Shown here: in pieces, positions 51,953 through 61,195 of the stretch | How the letters are laid out: each line of letters opens with the position of its first letter | Position numbering within the stretch: position 1 is the first letter of the stretch | Source: Pyxidicoccus caerfyrddinensis | Lineage (GTDB): Bacteria > Myxococcota > Myxococcia > Myxococcales > Myxococcaceae | DNA: 64,000 bases | NCBI RefSeq assembly: GCF_010894405.1 | Contig: NZ_JAAIYA010000034.1 | Coordinates: 54,042 to 118,041 of the forward strand | Direction of reading: 5' to 3' | The notes under the pieces: generated by a model | What the model saw: the letters and a program-made list of their open reading frames with translations, nothing else | What the model was told of the DNA's origin: nothing | Databases searched by the model: none | Translations under genes and position numbers: made by a program

Positions 51953-53698
51953 TTGCGTAAACTTCAAGTGGCATGCGCTGTGATGACCTTCTCGCTCCTT
52001 CTGACGGCAGGCTGTGACAGGGGCGGAAATGCAGAGGCAACCCCGCCGGATGACTCCTCCCCGGGCACCAACCCCTCCGCGCCCGTCCCCGAACCTGCTG
52101 ACCCCGGCACCGGCACCCCTGAGCCCACGCCCGGAACTGGCACTCCTGAACCCACGCCTGGCACCGGCACGCCGGAGCCCACGCCCGGTACCGGCACCCC
52201 GGATCCCACGCCCGGCACTGGCACTCCTGATCCCACGCCCGGCACCGGCACGCCTGAACCCACCCCCGGGACGCCGCCGCCCCCCGCCGAGCAGGCCGAT
52301 GTCCTTCCCACCCCCAAGCGCACGCGCACCGCACGCAGCCTTACCGAGCTGCGGAGCATGATTGCCTCCGCCGTTCCGGGTGATCGCATCGAGCTCGCCG
52401 ACGGCAGCTATACAAACCAGACCCCCATCGAGGTGTCGGTCCAGGGGACGGAGCAGGACCCCATCGTCATCACTGCGCAGACCGTGGGCAAGGCGACCCT
52501 CAGTGGCGCCGCGGGCTTCCACGTGGAAGACGCCTCCCACGTCATCCTGCGGGGCTTCAAGCTGACGCACGGCGTGGAAGAGGGAGACGTCGGGCTGAGA
52601 ATCGTCGGCTCGAACCACGTCCGCTTCACCCGGAACGAGCTCGCCCTCAAGGACACGACGTCCATCAGCACCTGGCTGCGGCTCGAAGGCGCGGGCAGTG
52701 GCTACAACCGCATCGACCACAACGACTTCCACGACAAGACGAGCTCCAACGTCTTCTTCGCCGTCTATGGCGATGCGGCGGACGGAAGCCTGGGCATCTC
52801 GCAGCGCGACCGCATCGACCACAACTACTTCCACAAGCTGACGCTCGACACCGAGGGTGGCGAGTGCCTGCGGATCGGCGACAGCAAGCGCGGTCCCATC
52901 AGCGCGCACACGCTCGTGGAAGCGAACCTCTTCGAGGCGTGCAACGGTGACCCCGAGGTCATCTCCAACAAGAGCTCGGAGAACGTCTTCCGCGGCAACA
53001 CCCTGCGCAACAACAAGGGCTCGCTGGTGCTGCGCCACGGCAACAAGAACGTGGTGGACGGCAACTTCATCCTGAACAACGCGGGGGGCATGCGCGTCTA
53101 CGGCCATGACCACCTCATCACGAACAACTACTTCGAGGGCAGCACCGGCACGGGCGCCCAGGGCACGCTCATCCTCAGCAGCGGCTGCACCGAGGACGAC
53201 ACGGGCAAGGGCACCGACTGCAGCGTGGCCGCCCGGGTGACGGTGGCCTTCAACACCCTGGTGGGCAATCAGCCGACCCACCTGGTCATCGGCGCCTCGA
53301 CCTCGACCCGGCCCATCCCGGCCCGGGACCTGCGCATCGAGAACAACCTCCTCGTCGGTGCGCAGGGGACGCTGGTGGACTTCGAGCGGGCCCCGGAAGG
53401 TTTCACCGCGACCGGCAACATGCTCTGGGGCGCGGCCTCGCCCGGCGACATTGCGTCCAATGGCTACGTGCGGGCAGACCCCAGGCTGGTGCGCGCGGCG
53501 GATGGGCTGCTGCGTCCGTCCGCCGGAAGCCCGGTGGTCGGCGCGGCCCGCCCCTCCACCAGCGGGCTGAAGCTCACCACGGACATGGATGGCCAGGTGC
53601 GCGCCGGCGCGCTGGACGTGGGCGCGGACCAGGTGGCGAGCGGCTCGGCCTTGCGCCGTCCGCTCACCCCCGCGGACGTCGGCCCCCAAGCACCGTAG
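51953..53698 (+). CDS. Polysaccharide lyase family 6 lipoprotein (alginate lyase/chondroitinase B type)
   Basis: PL6 enzymes are parallel beta-helix lyases acting on alginate or dermatan sulfate. Family motifs are visible: RSLTELRSMIASAVPGDRI, RIDHNYFHK, EGGECLRIGDS, ISNKSSENVFRGNTLRNN and LVLRHGNKNVVDGNF. The last two supply Lys340 and Arg361, 21 residues apart as in the catalytic Lys/Arg of chondroitinase B. The signal peptide ends in lipobox LLTAGCDR, followed by a Pro/Thr-rich repeat linker (52-105). The start is TTG 51953 with GGAGG upstream. It converges on a heparinase II/III gene, suggesting joint breakdown of one polysaccharide. Confidence 0.9.
   Translation: MRKLQVACAVMTFSLLLTAGCDRGGNAEATPPDDSSPGTNPSAPVPEPADPGTGTPEPTPGTGTPEPTPGTGTPEPTPGTGTPDPTPGTGTPDPTPGTGTPEPTPGTPPPPAEQADVLPTPKRTRTARSLTELRSMIASAVPGDRIELADGSYTNQTPIEVSVQGTEQDPIVITAQTVGKATLSGAAGFHVEDASHVILRGFKLTHGVEEGDVGLRIVGSNHVRFTRNELALKDTTSISTWLRLEGAGSGYNRIDHNDFHDKTSSNVFFAVYGDAADGSLGISQRDRIDHNYFHKLTLDTEGGECLRIGDSKRGPISAHTLVEANLFEACNGDPEVISNKSSENVFRGNTLRNNKGSLVLRHGNKNVVDGNFILNNAGGMRVYGHDHLITNNYFEGSTGTGAQGTLILSSGCTEDDTGKGTDCSVAARVTVAFNTLVGNQPTHLVIGASTSTRPIPARDLRIENNLLVGAQGTLVDFERAPEGFTATGNMLWGAASPGDIASNGYVRADPRLVRAADGLLRPSAGSPVVGAARPSTSGLKLTTDMDGQVRAGALDVGADQVASGSALRRPLTPADVGPQAP
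52106..52267 (+). repeat. Six tandem 27-bp repeats encoding GTGTPEPTP/GTGTPDPTP
   Basis: Residues 52-105 of the PL6 protein are six copies of a nine-residue Pro/Thr unit, four with Glu and two with Asp. They form an extended surface spacer. Copy number is likely to vary between strains. Confidence 0.9.
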
Positions 53699-53717
53699 GA
53701 CGGGCCAGGGGCCCGTC
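53699..53717. terminator. Hairpin between convergent lyase genes
   Basis: GACGGGCC-AGG-GGCCCGTC is a perfect 8-bp stem with a 3-base loop in the 24-bp gap between the two stop codons. It probably terminates both genes. Confidence 0.55.
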
Positions 53718-53722
53718 GGCCC

Positions 53723-55720
53723 TCACTCCACGGCGCCTCTGTACGCAGGGGCGCCCTCCGGCCCACAGGCCGCGGGGGCAGCGGTGACGGTGAGGGCCTC
53801 GTCCGCTTCGGCTGGCCGCTGCACCTGGATGTGATAGCCGCGGCCCGCGGCACACACGTACACCTCGAGCCCGTCCGGCTGCGGCCGGGCCGAGACGCGG
53901 GCCGGCGACATGGCGCTCGGACCACTCGTGAAGAGGGTGGCGTAGTGGCCCTGGGCGCCCTCGCGCGGGTAGACGAGCACCGTCGCCGCCTTGCGCACCT
54001 CGTAGTCCTCCGAGTACCACCCGTCGTACGGTTTGGTGGCCCCGCGCACCGTGGAGACGGACAGCCCCTCGGGCAGGGCCTGGGCGACCTGGAGGACGCG
54101 CTTGCCCGTCGCGTCGGTGACGGAAGCGGAGGAGCCCTGCGTGGAGACCGTGAGGTCGGGCTGGAACTGCCAGCGCTGCTCGAAGCGGTGCGAGCCTTCC
54201 GAGGTGAGCCGGTCCAACACCAGGATGACGTCCTTCTCCAGCAGCATCACCGCGCGCCAGTGCCGCACTCCCTCGTACAGCGTGTGGTAGCCAGACTGGT
54301 AGAGCCACCGCCCCCCTTGTGCGGACAGACCAGGAGTGGCGTTCCCCGCGCGCTGGTCCAGCCCGTCCACCGTCACGGTGTTGTGGGCGCGGGTGCTGCG
54401 GAAGTAGGTCTCCTCTTCCCCCGGCTCCTCGGTGAACATCCCGGAGTCGGTCAGCAGCGTGCGCCCGGCCGAGTAGAGCACCACGTTGAGTGCGTCCAGG
54501 TGGCTGTGGTCCGTGCGGTAGGGCCCCATGTCGAACACCAGGTGCGTCTGGGCCTGGTAGTCCATGCCAGGGTCGAACGAGGAGCGCAGCACGGCGACGC
54601 CGGAGCTCCCGAAGAAGGCGAGGCGCTCGGTGGGCGCGCTGCCGCACATGCCCGCCGTCAGCATGTGGGCCAGCTCGGGGAAGGCCGCGCCCATCCGCGC
54701 GAGCAACACCGGTTGATGCTTGCGCACCAGGAGGCGCTGGCTCGCCCCGAGCATGGGGATGCGCCCGTCGGGCTGCACGATGTAGGAAGCAAAGTGGGCC
54801 ATCCGCTCCAGCACGGGCCACACCTGCGGGGGCAGCTCCACGCCGTGGCTCCGGGCCCACTGCGCCAGCTGATACACCTGGGTGAAGACGTAGAACTGGT
54901 AGTAGGCGGAGTTCTCGATGATGAAGCCGTCCGAGCCGATGATGTCCGAGAGCAGATCGTCGTAGCGGGCGAGCGCCAGTTCACGCCAGCGGGGCGCGTC
55001 CTTGAAGTCCGGGAAGTTCTCCGCGATGAGCAGCAACGCCGCCGCCTCGGCGAACCCGTGGTTGAACCCGGCCTCGAAATGCTCCGGGTCCTCCAGGAAG
55101 CGCGCGTCCTGGAGGATGAGCTGCTCGAGCAGCCTCGACTCCTGAAAGGAGAGGGCGTCCGCGTGCTTGAGCTTCCAGTACGAGTTGACGAGCACCATGG
55201 CCCGGTAGGCGGTGCCGTGTTTGTCCTGGCTGAAGACGGAGTTCTTGCTGTCGGCGGCGAAGCTCCTGAAGACGTCCATGAGCTTGTCGCGGTAGCGCCG
55301 GTCTCCCGTCTCCCGGAAGGCCCACAGGAGGTGGGCCGTGGGCCGCAACCCGTAGAAGACGTAGCGCCAGAACTTCTCGCCGTAGGGGTCCTCGGTCCAG
55401 GTCAGCGGCGGCGGCAGGTGGACAGGGTCGAACCGGGGAACGGGCCAGGTGTCCTTGAGGATGAGGTCCGCGCTCTCCAGGTCCCCCTCGTCCAACCACA
55501 AGTAGGCCACCTCCGTTCCGAAGACGTGGCCCTTCACGACGCACGCCTTCCCCTCGCAGCCCTTCTCCTGCGCGGGGTTCGCATCCTCGTGCCCGCAGAC
55601 GATGTTCAGCACCTGCGCCGAGTCGAGCTCCTGCGACGGCTCCTTCGCCTTCCCGCAATGCGTGAGCAGGCCGATGAGTAAAGCACCGCCTGCTGCTCTC
55701 AATCCCAAACGTCGCGGCAT
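53723..55720 (-). CDS. Heparinase II/III family polysaccharide lyase (lipoprotein)
   Basis: The N-terminus has a signal peptide and lipobox LLTHCGK. An alpha/alpha toroid domain fills the first half (FNHGFAEAAALLLIAENF, ENSAYYQFYVFTQ). The C-terminal beta-sandwich has the heparinase II/III hallmarks YRTDHSHLDALNVVLYS and RSTRAHNTVTVDG. Relatives cleave heparin, alginate oligomers or other uronate polymers; some act exolytically on products of PL6-type enzymes. The 665-residue length fits. It is convergent with the PL6 lyase gene and 59 bp downstream of an MbnP-like gene. The true substrate is not known. Confidence 0.88.
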   Translation of the reverse strand: MPRRLGLRAAGGALLIGLLTHCGKAKEPSQELDSAQVLNIVCGHEDANPAQEKGCEGKACVVKGHVFGTEVAYLWLDEGDLESADLILKDTWPVPRFDPVHLPPPLTWTEDPYGEKFWRYVFYGLRPTAHLLWAFRETGDRRYRDKLMDVFRSFAADSKNSVFSQDKHGTAYRAMVLVNSYWKLKHADALSFQESRLLEQLILQDARFLEDPEHFEAGFNHGFAEAAALLLIAENFPDFKDAPRWRELALARYDDLLSDIIGSDGFIIENSAYYQFYVFTQVYQLAQWARSHGVELPPQVWPVLERMAHFASYIVQPDGRIPMLGASQRLLVRKHQPVLLARMGAAFPELAHMLTAGMCGSAPTERLAFFGSSGVAVLRSSFDPGMDYQAQTHLVFDMGPYRTDHSHLDALNVVLYSAGRTLLTDSGMFTEEPGEEETYFRSTRAHNTVTVDGLDQRAGNATPGLSAQGGRWLYQSGYHTLYEGVRHWRAVMLLEKDVILVLDRLTSEGSHRFEQRWQFQPDLTVSTQGSSASVTDATGKRVLQVAQALPEGLSVSTVRGATKPYDGWYSEDYEVRKAATVLVYPREGAQGHYATLFTSGPSAMSPARVSARPQPDGLEVYVCAAGRGYHIQVQRPAEADEALTVTAAPAACGPEGAPAYRGAVE

Positions 55721-55779
55721 GTCTCACTACTCCGTTGCTAGAAGGGCGAACAGTCCGGTCCATGCGAACATCGCCGGAC

Positions 55780-56760
55780 CTACTCGACACGGATGAAGGC
55801 GTCCGCGCCGCTGGCGGCATGGGGCCCGCCGAGCCCGATCTGGCCGAACAGCGCGGCACACTCCGGGTCGTCGGCGCTGGAGAGGCACCCTGCGACGGGG
55901 TCCGTCGTCCCGTCCCCGGAGCTCTCGAAGTCCGTGTGCGCGAAGAGTGCCGCCACGTCGAAGACGACCCGGCTCTGCCCCGGAACGAAGCCCGTGAGGA
56001 AGACGGTGCCCTGATTCTCCGCGCTGCAGTGGACGCCGATGTCTGGCGTCCCCGTGCAGCCGTCGGCACGGACGTGGAAGGCATAGGGCCTGTTGCCACC
56101 CGCGCGCACGTCGAGACGAAGGAACCTGTAGCCGTTCGTCAAGCTCCACCACATGCTGCGAACGTCGAGGGGTGGGTCGACCCACTCCACATTCTTGTGA
56201 TTGAGCTCGGGAGGCACCCCCAGCGTGAACTCCACGCCGGTGTAGTCGTCGAGGTCGGGCACCAGGCCCACCACCTCGGTGCGGAGCTCCGGGCTGCCCG
56301 TGTTGCAGTTGCCGGTGCCGTCCTCGAAGTCCAGCAGGGCGACCGTGTCGCGCTGCCAGTGTCCATCCTGCTCCAGCACCAGGGGGTACCTCGCCCCGTT
56401 CTCGCGCACCAGCGCGACGTCGCGGACATACGCCTTGAAGTCCTGCAGTTGGAGGGAGGTCCTCGAGGCACCGATCTTCTCGTAGCTCGCATCGCAGCGC
56501 AGGGGCTTGTTGTGCACCTGGGCGGCGAACGGGAGCGAGAGCTGACGCGCCTCACCGCAGGCGAGCAGTGGCGTGGGCAGCGCGAGCAGGAGGAGCAGGT
56601 GCGTCCAGGAGGGCAGGCCCGGCCTGGGACCTCCGGCGCTGAGCCGCCGCCTCGGTGCCAACTCCGCCACGGCCGACGGACCCCGTGCGGCTGTGCCGGT
56701 GAGCAGCTCGAGCCGCTCCGCCTTCCTGCTCTCGTTCAACTGCTGCCCTCCCGGCTGCAT
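55780..56760 (-). CDS. MbnP-like metallo-mystery-pair four-Cys lipoprotein
   Basis: The protein matches the MbnP/TIGR04052 family, which is usually encoded beside a di-heme protein (MbnH) and linked to copper or tryptophan modification. Hallmarks are LRCDASYEKIG, ALLDFEDGTGNCNTGSPELR, GLVPDLDDYTGVEFTLGVP and a late C-x8-C pair (CTGTPDIGVHC). The lipobox PTPLLACGEA lies unusually far in, after 50 residues. The start at ATG 56760 is supported by AAGGAGG. No MbnH-like heme protein (CxxCH) is adjacent, so this copy is an orphan in the window. It is 326 residues long. Confidence 0.85.
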   Translation of the reverse strand: MQPGGQQLNESRKAERLELLTGTAARGPSAVAELAPRRRLSAGGPRPGLPSWTHLLLLLALPTPLLACGEARQLSLPFAAQVHNKPLRCDASYEKIGASRTSLQLQDFKAYVRDVALVRENGARYPLVLEQDGHWQRDTVALLDFEDGTGNCNTGSPELRTEVVGLVPDLDDYTGVEFTLGVPPELNHKNVEWVDPPLDVRSMWWSLTNGYRFLRLDVRAGGNRPYAFHVRADGCTGTPDIGVHCSAENQGTVFLTGFVPGQSRVVFDVAALFAHTDFESSGDGTTDPVAGCLSSADDPECAALFGQIGLGGPHAASGADAFIRVE

Positions 56761-57188
56761 CCGCCCCTCCTTGCGAGTGCGAGCCAGGGCCCCGAGGCCC
56801 CGTTGCACGCGACGATTCCGGCGGGGGCGGGCGGTTGCACGGCGCGAGCCCGTCGCGGGCGGCCCGGAAAGGGACGCCTGGCGCGACAGCGCAATTGCCC
56901 TCCGGGTAGAAAACCGGCGGGAACGCGGCCGTGTCACTTTGCGCCTGTGGCGACGCGCCTTCCCGGGTTGGGCAGGCCGCTGCCTCCGATGGGCATTCCT
57001 ACGCCTCATCCTCCCGGACGATGCGGATGTGAGCGCCACGCCACAGGCGACGAGCGCGGCGACGGCAACCAGCCCTCGGCGCGATACGGATGGGACGTAT
57101 CGGACGCATGCGCTCTGCAAGTCCAAGCCTGCGCCGAGGTGACCTCAGGCGCACCGCCTGAGGTCGTGCGAACATCGCGCTCGGCCGT
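56761..57188. other. 428-bp region without a clear gene
   Basis: On the minus strand an open frame continues upstream from the MbnP-like start to 57126 and contains a hydrophobic start (LVAVAALVACGVALTSA), but the rest is Arg-rich and unlike a real protein. I treat it as non-coding and the promoter region of the MbnP-like gene. Confidence 0.4.
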
Positions 57189-57554
57189 CTAGCACAGCCC
57201 GCAGCGTTTTCCGTCGCTGTAGGAGTTGCAGCACTGCCCGCTGTTGGCGCAGTCCGCTCCGCTCGAGCAACCCGAGCGGCAGACTCCTCCGTTGCAGTTC
57301 CCCATGCAGCAGTCTCCGCCGACCGAGCAGGAGCTCCCCTCGTCCGCGCACTGGTTCGAGGAGTAGCACTCCGTCCCGAAGCATGCTCCGTCGAGGCAGT
57401 AGAGCGCCCCGGGGCAGTCGTAGTCTTCGACGCAGGAGTTGTTGCATCCGTACGGCCCGTCGCTGTCGACAGAGGAGTCACATCCCGTCAGAGCGAGCGC
57501 CCCCATGAGCCACAGGTTCGACAACAGTCTACGCGCGCAGGAAGGGAGGCTCAT
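57189..57554 (-). CDS. Small Cys-rich lipoprotein
   Basis: The signal peptide ends in lipobox ALALTGCDS. The mature 100 residues hold 18 cysteines in pairs such as CVEDYDCPG, CSVGGDCCMGNC and CNSYSDGKRCG, resembling Dickkopf/colipase-like disulfide domains frequent in myxobacterial lipoproteins. ATG 57554 is taken as start, although its Shine-Dalgarno site is weak. Function is unknown. Confidence 0.7.
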   Translation of the reverse strand: MSLPSCARRLLSNLWLMGALALTGCDSSVDSDGPYGCNNSCVEDYDCPGALYCLDGACFGTECYSSNQCADEGSSCSVGGDCCMGNCNGGVCRSGCSSGADCANSGQCCNSYSDGKRCGLC

Positions 57555-57901
57555 GTCAGGTCTCGGTCGAGTGATCGGAAGGTGTGAACGTCCTGGGGGG
57601 CCGGACACGTCGTAGGATAGCTGGCTTGGACCGGATGATGTCAGCCGCGCCGGTGGCTTTCGCCACCTGAGGCGCCCCTGGCTGGAGGATGGCGGGAACG
57701 TTTCCTATCACCGGGAAGGCTCTCGTCGAGAAGGCCGAGGGCCTGCCCCTCGCGGGCGAAAGCCCCCTGCTTCGCGGCCTTCCGGAAGCCCGTCCCCCCT
57801 GGCGGGAGCGGCATGGCGAGCGCACGGCCCGGCGCCGCATGGGCGGGGAACGTTCGCGCGCCCACCTTTGGACGGAGCTCATTTCACCGGAGCGCCTCCC
57901 G
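57555..57901. other. 347-bp divergent intergenic region
   Basis: The stretch separates the Cys-rich lipoprotein gene from the TPR protein gene. Frames across it on both strands have poor codon use. No promoter motif or RNA gene stands out. Confidence 0.45.
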
Positions 57902-59566
57902 ATGCGTGCTTCCCTGTCCCTTGCCTGCATGTTGACGCTGGCGCTCGTCGCTGCGCCCGCCTTCTCCCACGGTCCCCCCGCCGCGCCCACCCTGGACGGC
58001 CTGGCCGAAGGCGCCGTACTGCTCGACGGACTGAGCACCCATGAGCGGTCCGTCACCACGGCCTCGCCCGGTGCCCAGGACTTCTTCGACCAGGGCCTGC
58101 GGCTGGCCTACGGCTTCAACCACGACGAGGCAGCTCGCTCGTTCGCTCGCGCCGCGCAGCTCGACCCCACCTGCGCCATGTGCTTCTGGGGCATCGCCCT
58201 GGTGCTCGGGCCCAACTACAACATGCCCATGCTGGCGGAGAACGCCCCGGTTGCCTGGGAGGCGCTGAAGCGGGCGCGAGCGCTGGCGCCGAGCGCCTCC
58301 CTGGTGGAGCAGGCCCTCATCGCCGCGCTCTCTCGCCGCTACCCCGGCGCCGAGGCGGTGGCCCCCGAGGCCATGAAGCCCTTCAACGAGGCCTACGCGC
58401 GCGCCATGCGCGAGGTGGCCCGGCGCTTCCCCGACGACCTCGATGTGCAGACGCTCTACGCCGAGGCCCTCATGGACCTCAACCCGTGGAAGCTGTGGTC
58501 GCTCGAGGGGAAGCCCGCGCCTGGCACCGGGGAAATCGTCACCGTGCTGGAGTCCGTGCTCGCGCGTGACCCGAATCACCTGGGTGCCAATCACTACTAC
58601 ATCCACGCGGTGGAGGCCTCGTCGCATCCGGAGAAGGCGGAGCCCTCCGCGGACCGGCTCGGGGCGCTCGCACCGGGCGCCGGGCACCTGGTGCACATGC
58701 CCGCGCACATCTACCAGCGCGTGGGCCGCTACGCGGACGCCTCGGCGAGCAACAGGAAGGCCGCGGAGGTGGACCTGGCCTACATGAAGAAGGCGCAGCC
58801 GCGCAGCCACATCTACCCCATGTACACCGCGCACAACTTCGGCTTCCTCGCCTTCTCCGCGTCCATGGAGGGCCGTATGGAGGAGACGCTCGCGGCCGCG
58901 CGTGCCTCGGCGCACCACTTCCCCGCGGGGATGCTCTCGGTGATGCCAGGCATGGACTTCTTCGTGGCCGAGCCCCTCTTCGCCATGGTGCGCTTCGGCC
59001 GCTGGGACGACCTGCTCGTCGAGCCCCGTCCCGAGGAGAAGTACCCGGTGCAGACGGGCCTGTGGCTGCACGCGCATGGAATGGCCCTGGTGGCAAAGGG
59101 GCAGCTGCGGGAGGCGCGCGCCGAGCTCGCCGAATTGGAGCGTCTGGCCGCCGAGGTGCCCCCCACGGTGGCCGCCAACCTCAACACCGCTCGCGACGTA
59201 CTCGGTGTCGCGGCGCGCGTGCTGAAGGCCCGGCTGGCGCAGGCGGAGGGCCGCCCACAGTCACTGGCCCTGTGGCAGGAGGCCGTCGACGCCGCGGACC
59301 GTCTGTCCTATGCCGAGCCCGCCGACTGGTTCTACCCGGTGCGCCACTACCAGGGCGCCGCGCTGCTCGAGGCCAAACGCTTCCGCGAGGCCGAAGCCGT
59401 CTACCGCGAGGACCTCCGCCGCAACCCGAAGAATGGCTGGAGCCTCTTCGGCCTCACCCTCGCGCTCGAGGGCCAGGGCCGCAAGGACGACGCGGCACGC
59501 ACCCGCGCGGACTTCGAGAAGGCGTGGGCGCGCGCGGACTTTCCCCTCACCACCACCGCGCCCTGA
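57902..59566 (+). CDS. Exported TPR-repeat protein
   Basis: A signal peptide (LACMLTLALVAAPAFS) is followed by a TPR superhelix over most of the 554 residues. The first repeat, NHDEAARSFARAAQLDPTC, leads into a CAMC pair and FWGIALVLGPNYN, a segment widely conserved in this family. A middle part, GHLVHMPAHIYQRVGRYADA, carries several His. ATG 57902 was chosen because it begins the signal peptide. The biochemical role is unknown; the CxxC could bind a metal, but this is not shown. Confidence 0.8.
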   Translation: MRASLSLACMLTLALVAAPAFSHGPPAAPTLDGLAEGAVLLDGLSTHERSVTTASPGAQDFFDQGLRLAYGFNHDEAARSFARAAQLDPTCAMCFWGIALVLGPNYNMPMLAENAPVAWEALKRARALAPSASLVEQALIAALSRRYPGAEAVAPEAMKPFNEAYARAMREVARRFPDDLDVQTLYAEALMDLNPWKLWSLEGKPAPGTGEIVTVLESVLARDPNHLGANHYYIHAVEASSHPEKAEPSADRLGALAPGAGHLVHMPAHIYQRVGRYADASASNRKAAEVDLAYMKKAQPRSHIYPMYTAHNFGFLAFSASMEGRMEETLAAARASAHHFPAGMLSVMPGMDFFVAEPLFAMVRFGRWDDLLVEPRPEEKYPVQTGLWLHAHGMALVAKGQLREARAELAELERLAAEVPPTVAANLNTARDVLGVAARVLKARLAQAEGRPQSLALWQEAVDAADRLSYAEPADWFYPVRHYQGAALLEAKRFREAEAVYREDLRRNPKNGWSLFGLTLALEGQGRKDDAARTRADFEKAWARADFPLTTTAP

Positions 59567-59593
59567 GTGCCCGGTGTGCTATGCGTTGCATGC

Positions 59594-61159
59594 ATGAGAA
59601 GACTTTTCGCGCTCGTTCTCGCCCCTGCCATCTCGACGTTCGCCTGTGTTTCCGCGGACACCGAACTGGAGGGCGATGGCTCGCCCTCTACCATCGAGCT
59701 CGGTGAGGCGGCGCAGGCGGCCACGACTCCGCTCCGTACGAAGGCGCTCGGACGCATGCGGAACGCGGCGAAGTACTTCCACGATCTGGTCGCGCGCCAT
59801 GGCGGGTATGCGTGGCACCACAATGCCACCAACCTGAGCGAGCGCTGGGGCGATATCCAGCTCGACGACGACCAGATCATGATCCAGTCGCCCGGCACGG
59901 CGGACGTGACGATCGCCTTCGTCGAAGCCGCCCTCGCCGACCCGGCAACACCGGCGCTCAAGACCTACGCGACGGACGCGGCGATGGCGCTGCGTCATGG
60001 GCAGATCAAGTCGGGGGGCTGGCGCCTCTACGCGGACTTCAAACCGACGCCGGTGCTGAAGGGGTGCTACCTCAACACCACTGCAAGCTGCAGCTGCGGC
60101 GGCTGCACGACGACGACCTACGACGACCAGGTCACCCAGAATGCGCTCATCGCGATGATGCGCACCGATCAGCTCCTCGGGTTCGCGAACACGGCCATCT
60201 CCGGCGCCTCCGCGTACGCCCGCGCGCGGGTGGAGACCTCGCAGTTCCCGACGAATGGCGGGTTTCCACAGGGGTTCGCCGGTCCCGTCGCCGCGCGGCC
60301 GGCCTTGGCGGCGAGCTATCCGCCGTCGATCGGGACCTCGTGTGGCCTCGCCACCTGCTACGCGAACTCGTACACCACCGAGTACTGGGACGACCCGACC
60401 CTGAACGACAACCTCGCGTCGGCCTTCGTGGAGATGCTGTACCAGGCAAGAGAGGTCTATCCCGCGCAGGCAGCGACCTATCAGGCCATGCTCACCGCGT
60501 ACGGTGACTTCCTTCGCCGTGCGCAGATGCCCCAGCCCCAGCCCGCCTGGGCGCAGCAGTACGACCTCCAGATGCAGCCGCGCTGGGCGCGCAACTGGGA
60601 GGTTCCGGCGATCGCGGGCCAGGAGAGCCAGGACGTCATGTGGGCGCTCCTTCGCCTCTACCAGCTCGACCCGAGCGTGCCGGCGAACCGCGCCGCGGTC
60701 GGGACCGCGCTCGCGTACCTGGAGAACGTCGACCACGCGGGCAACACGCTCATCCACCGCTACATCGAGCTCGACGACACCTCGCCGTCGAACATCGGCT
60801 TCTACACGGTGAAGCCCGGCGGCTACCCGGCCCAGTTCTCTTCCGCGCCGCCGACCTACCAGAACTACGGGTGGGAGGGTCCGTCGCAGCTCGCCGCGAT
60901 CCATGCGGAGTACGACCGGCTGGCGAGCGACACGAGCATGATGAAGCGCTCGTGCCAGCAGCTTCGCGCCGACACGGCGCAAGCCGTCGACACGGCGGTG
61001 AACAACGAGCGGTGGATCACGACGTACAGCCCGGGTGGCCCGCGAAGTGGTGCCACCCCCGGCGACTATCTCGACACGAGCACGTTCGTCAGGAACATGC
61101 GCACGCTGGCCGAGTTCGTCACGCGCACGACGACCGACTGCGTCGCCTGGAACTACTGA
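59594..61159 (+). CDS. Secreted PL10-like lyase candidate (pectate lyase type)
   Basis: The signal peptide ends in lipobox ISTFACVS. The 521-residue protein is helical, with NGGFPQGFAG and, further on, TLNDNLASAFVEML. These recall the GGWPQ and TFNDD motifs of pectate lyase family 10, but the match is partial. Several Cys pairs (CSCGGC) are present. It is the third carbohydrate-active candidate within 10 kb, after the PL6 and heparinase II/III proteins. If the match is wrong, it is an alpha/alpha-toroid protein of unknown activity. Confidence 0.6.
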   Translation: MRRLFALVLAPAISTFACVSADTELEGDGSPSTIELGEAAQAATTPLRTKALGRMRNAAKYFHDLVARHGGYAWHHNATNLSERWGDIQLDDDQIMIQSPGTADVTIAFVEAALADPATPALKTYATDAAMALRHGQIKSGGWRLYADFKPTPVLKGCYLNTTASCSCGGCTTTTYDDQVTQNALIAMMRTDQLLGFANTAISGASAYARARVETSQFPTNGGFPQGFAGPVAARPALAASYPPSIGTSCGLATCYANSYTTEYWDDPTLNDNLASAFVEMLYQAREVYPAQAATYQAMLTAYGDFLRRAQMPQPQPAWAQQYDLQMQPRWARNWEVPAIAGQESQDVMWALLRLYQLDPSVPANRAAVGTALAYLENVDHAGNTLIHRYIELDDTSPSNIGFYTVKPGGYPAQFSSAPPTYQNYGWEGPSQLAAIHAEYDRLASDTSMMKRSCQQLRADTAQAVDTAVNNERWITTYSPGGPRSGATPGDYLDTSTFVRNMRTLAEFVTRTTTDCVAWNY

Positions 61160-61195
61160 GGCGTCGTCGGCGCCGCCTGCCCGAGTCGGGTGCGT

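Noticed and set aside
55735..57192. Plus-strand frame opposite the MbnP-like gene
   Set aside because: Shadow frame without motifs; the minus-strand protein has the four-Cys MbnP pattern and a good Shine-Dalgarno site.
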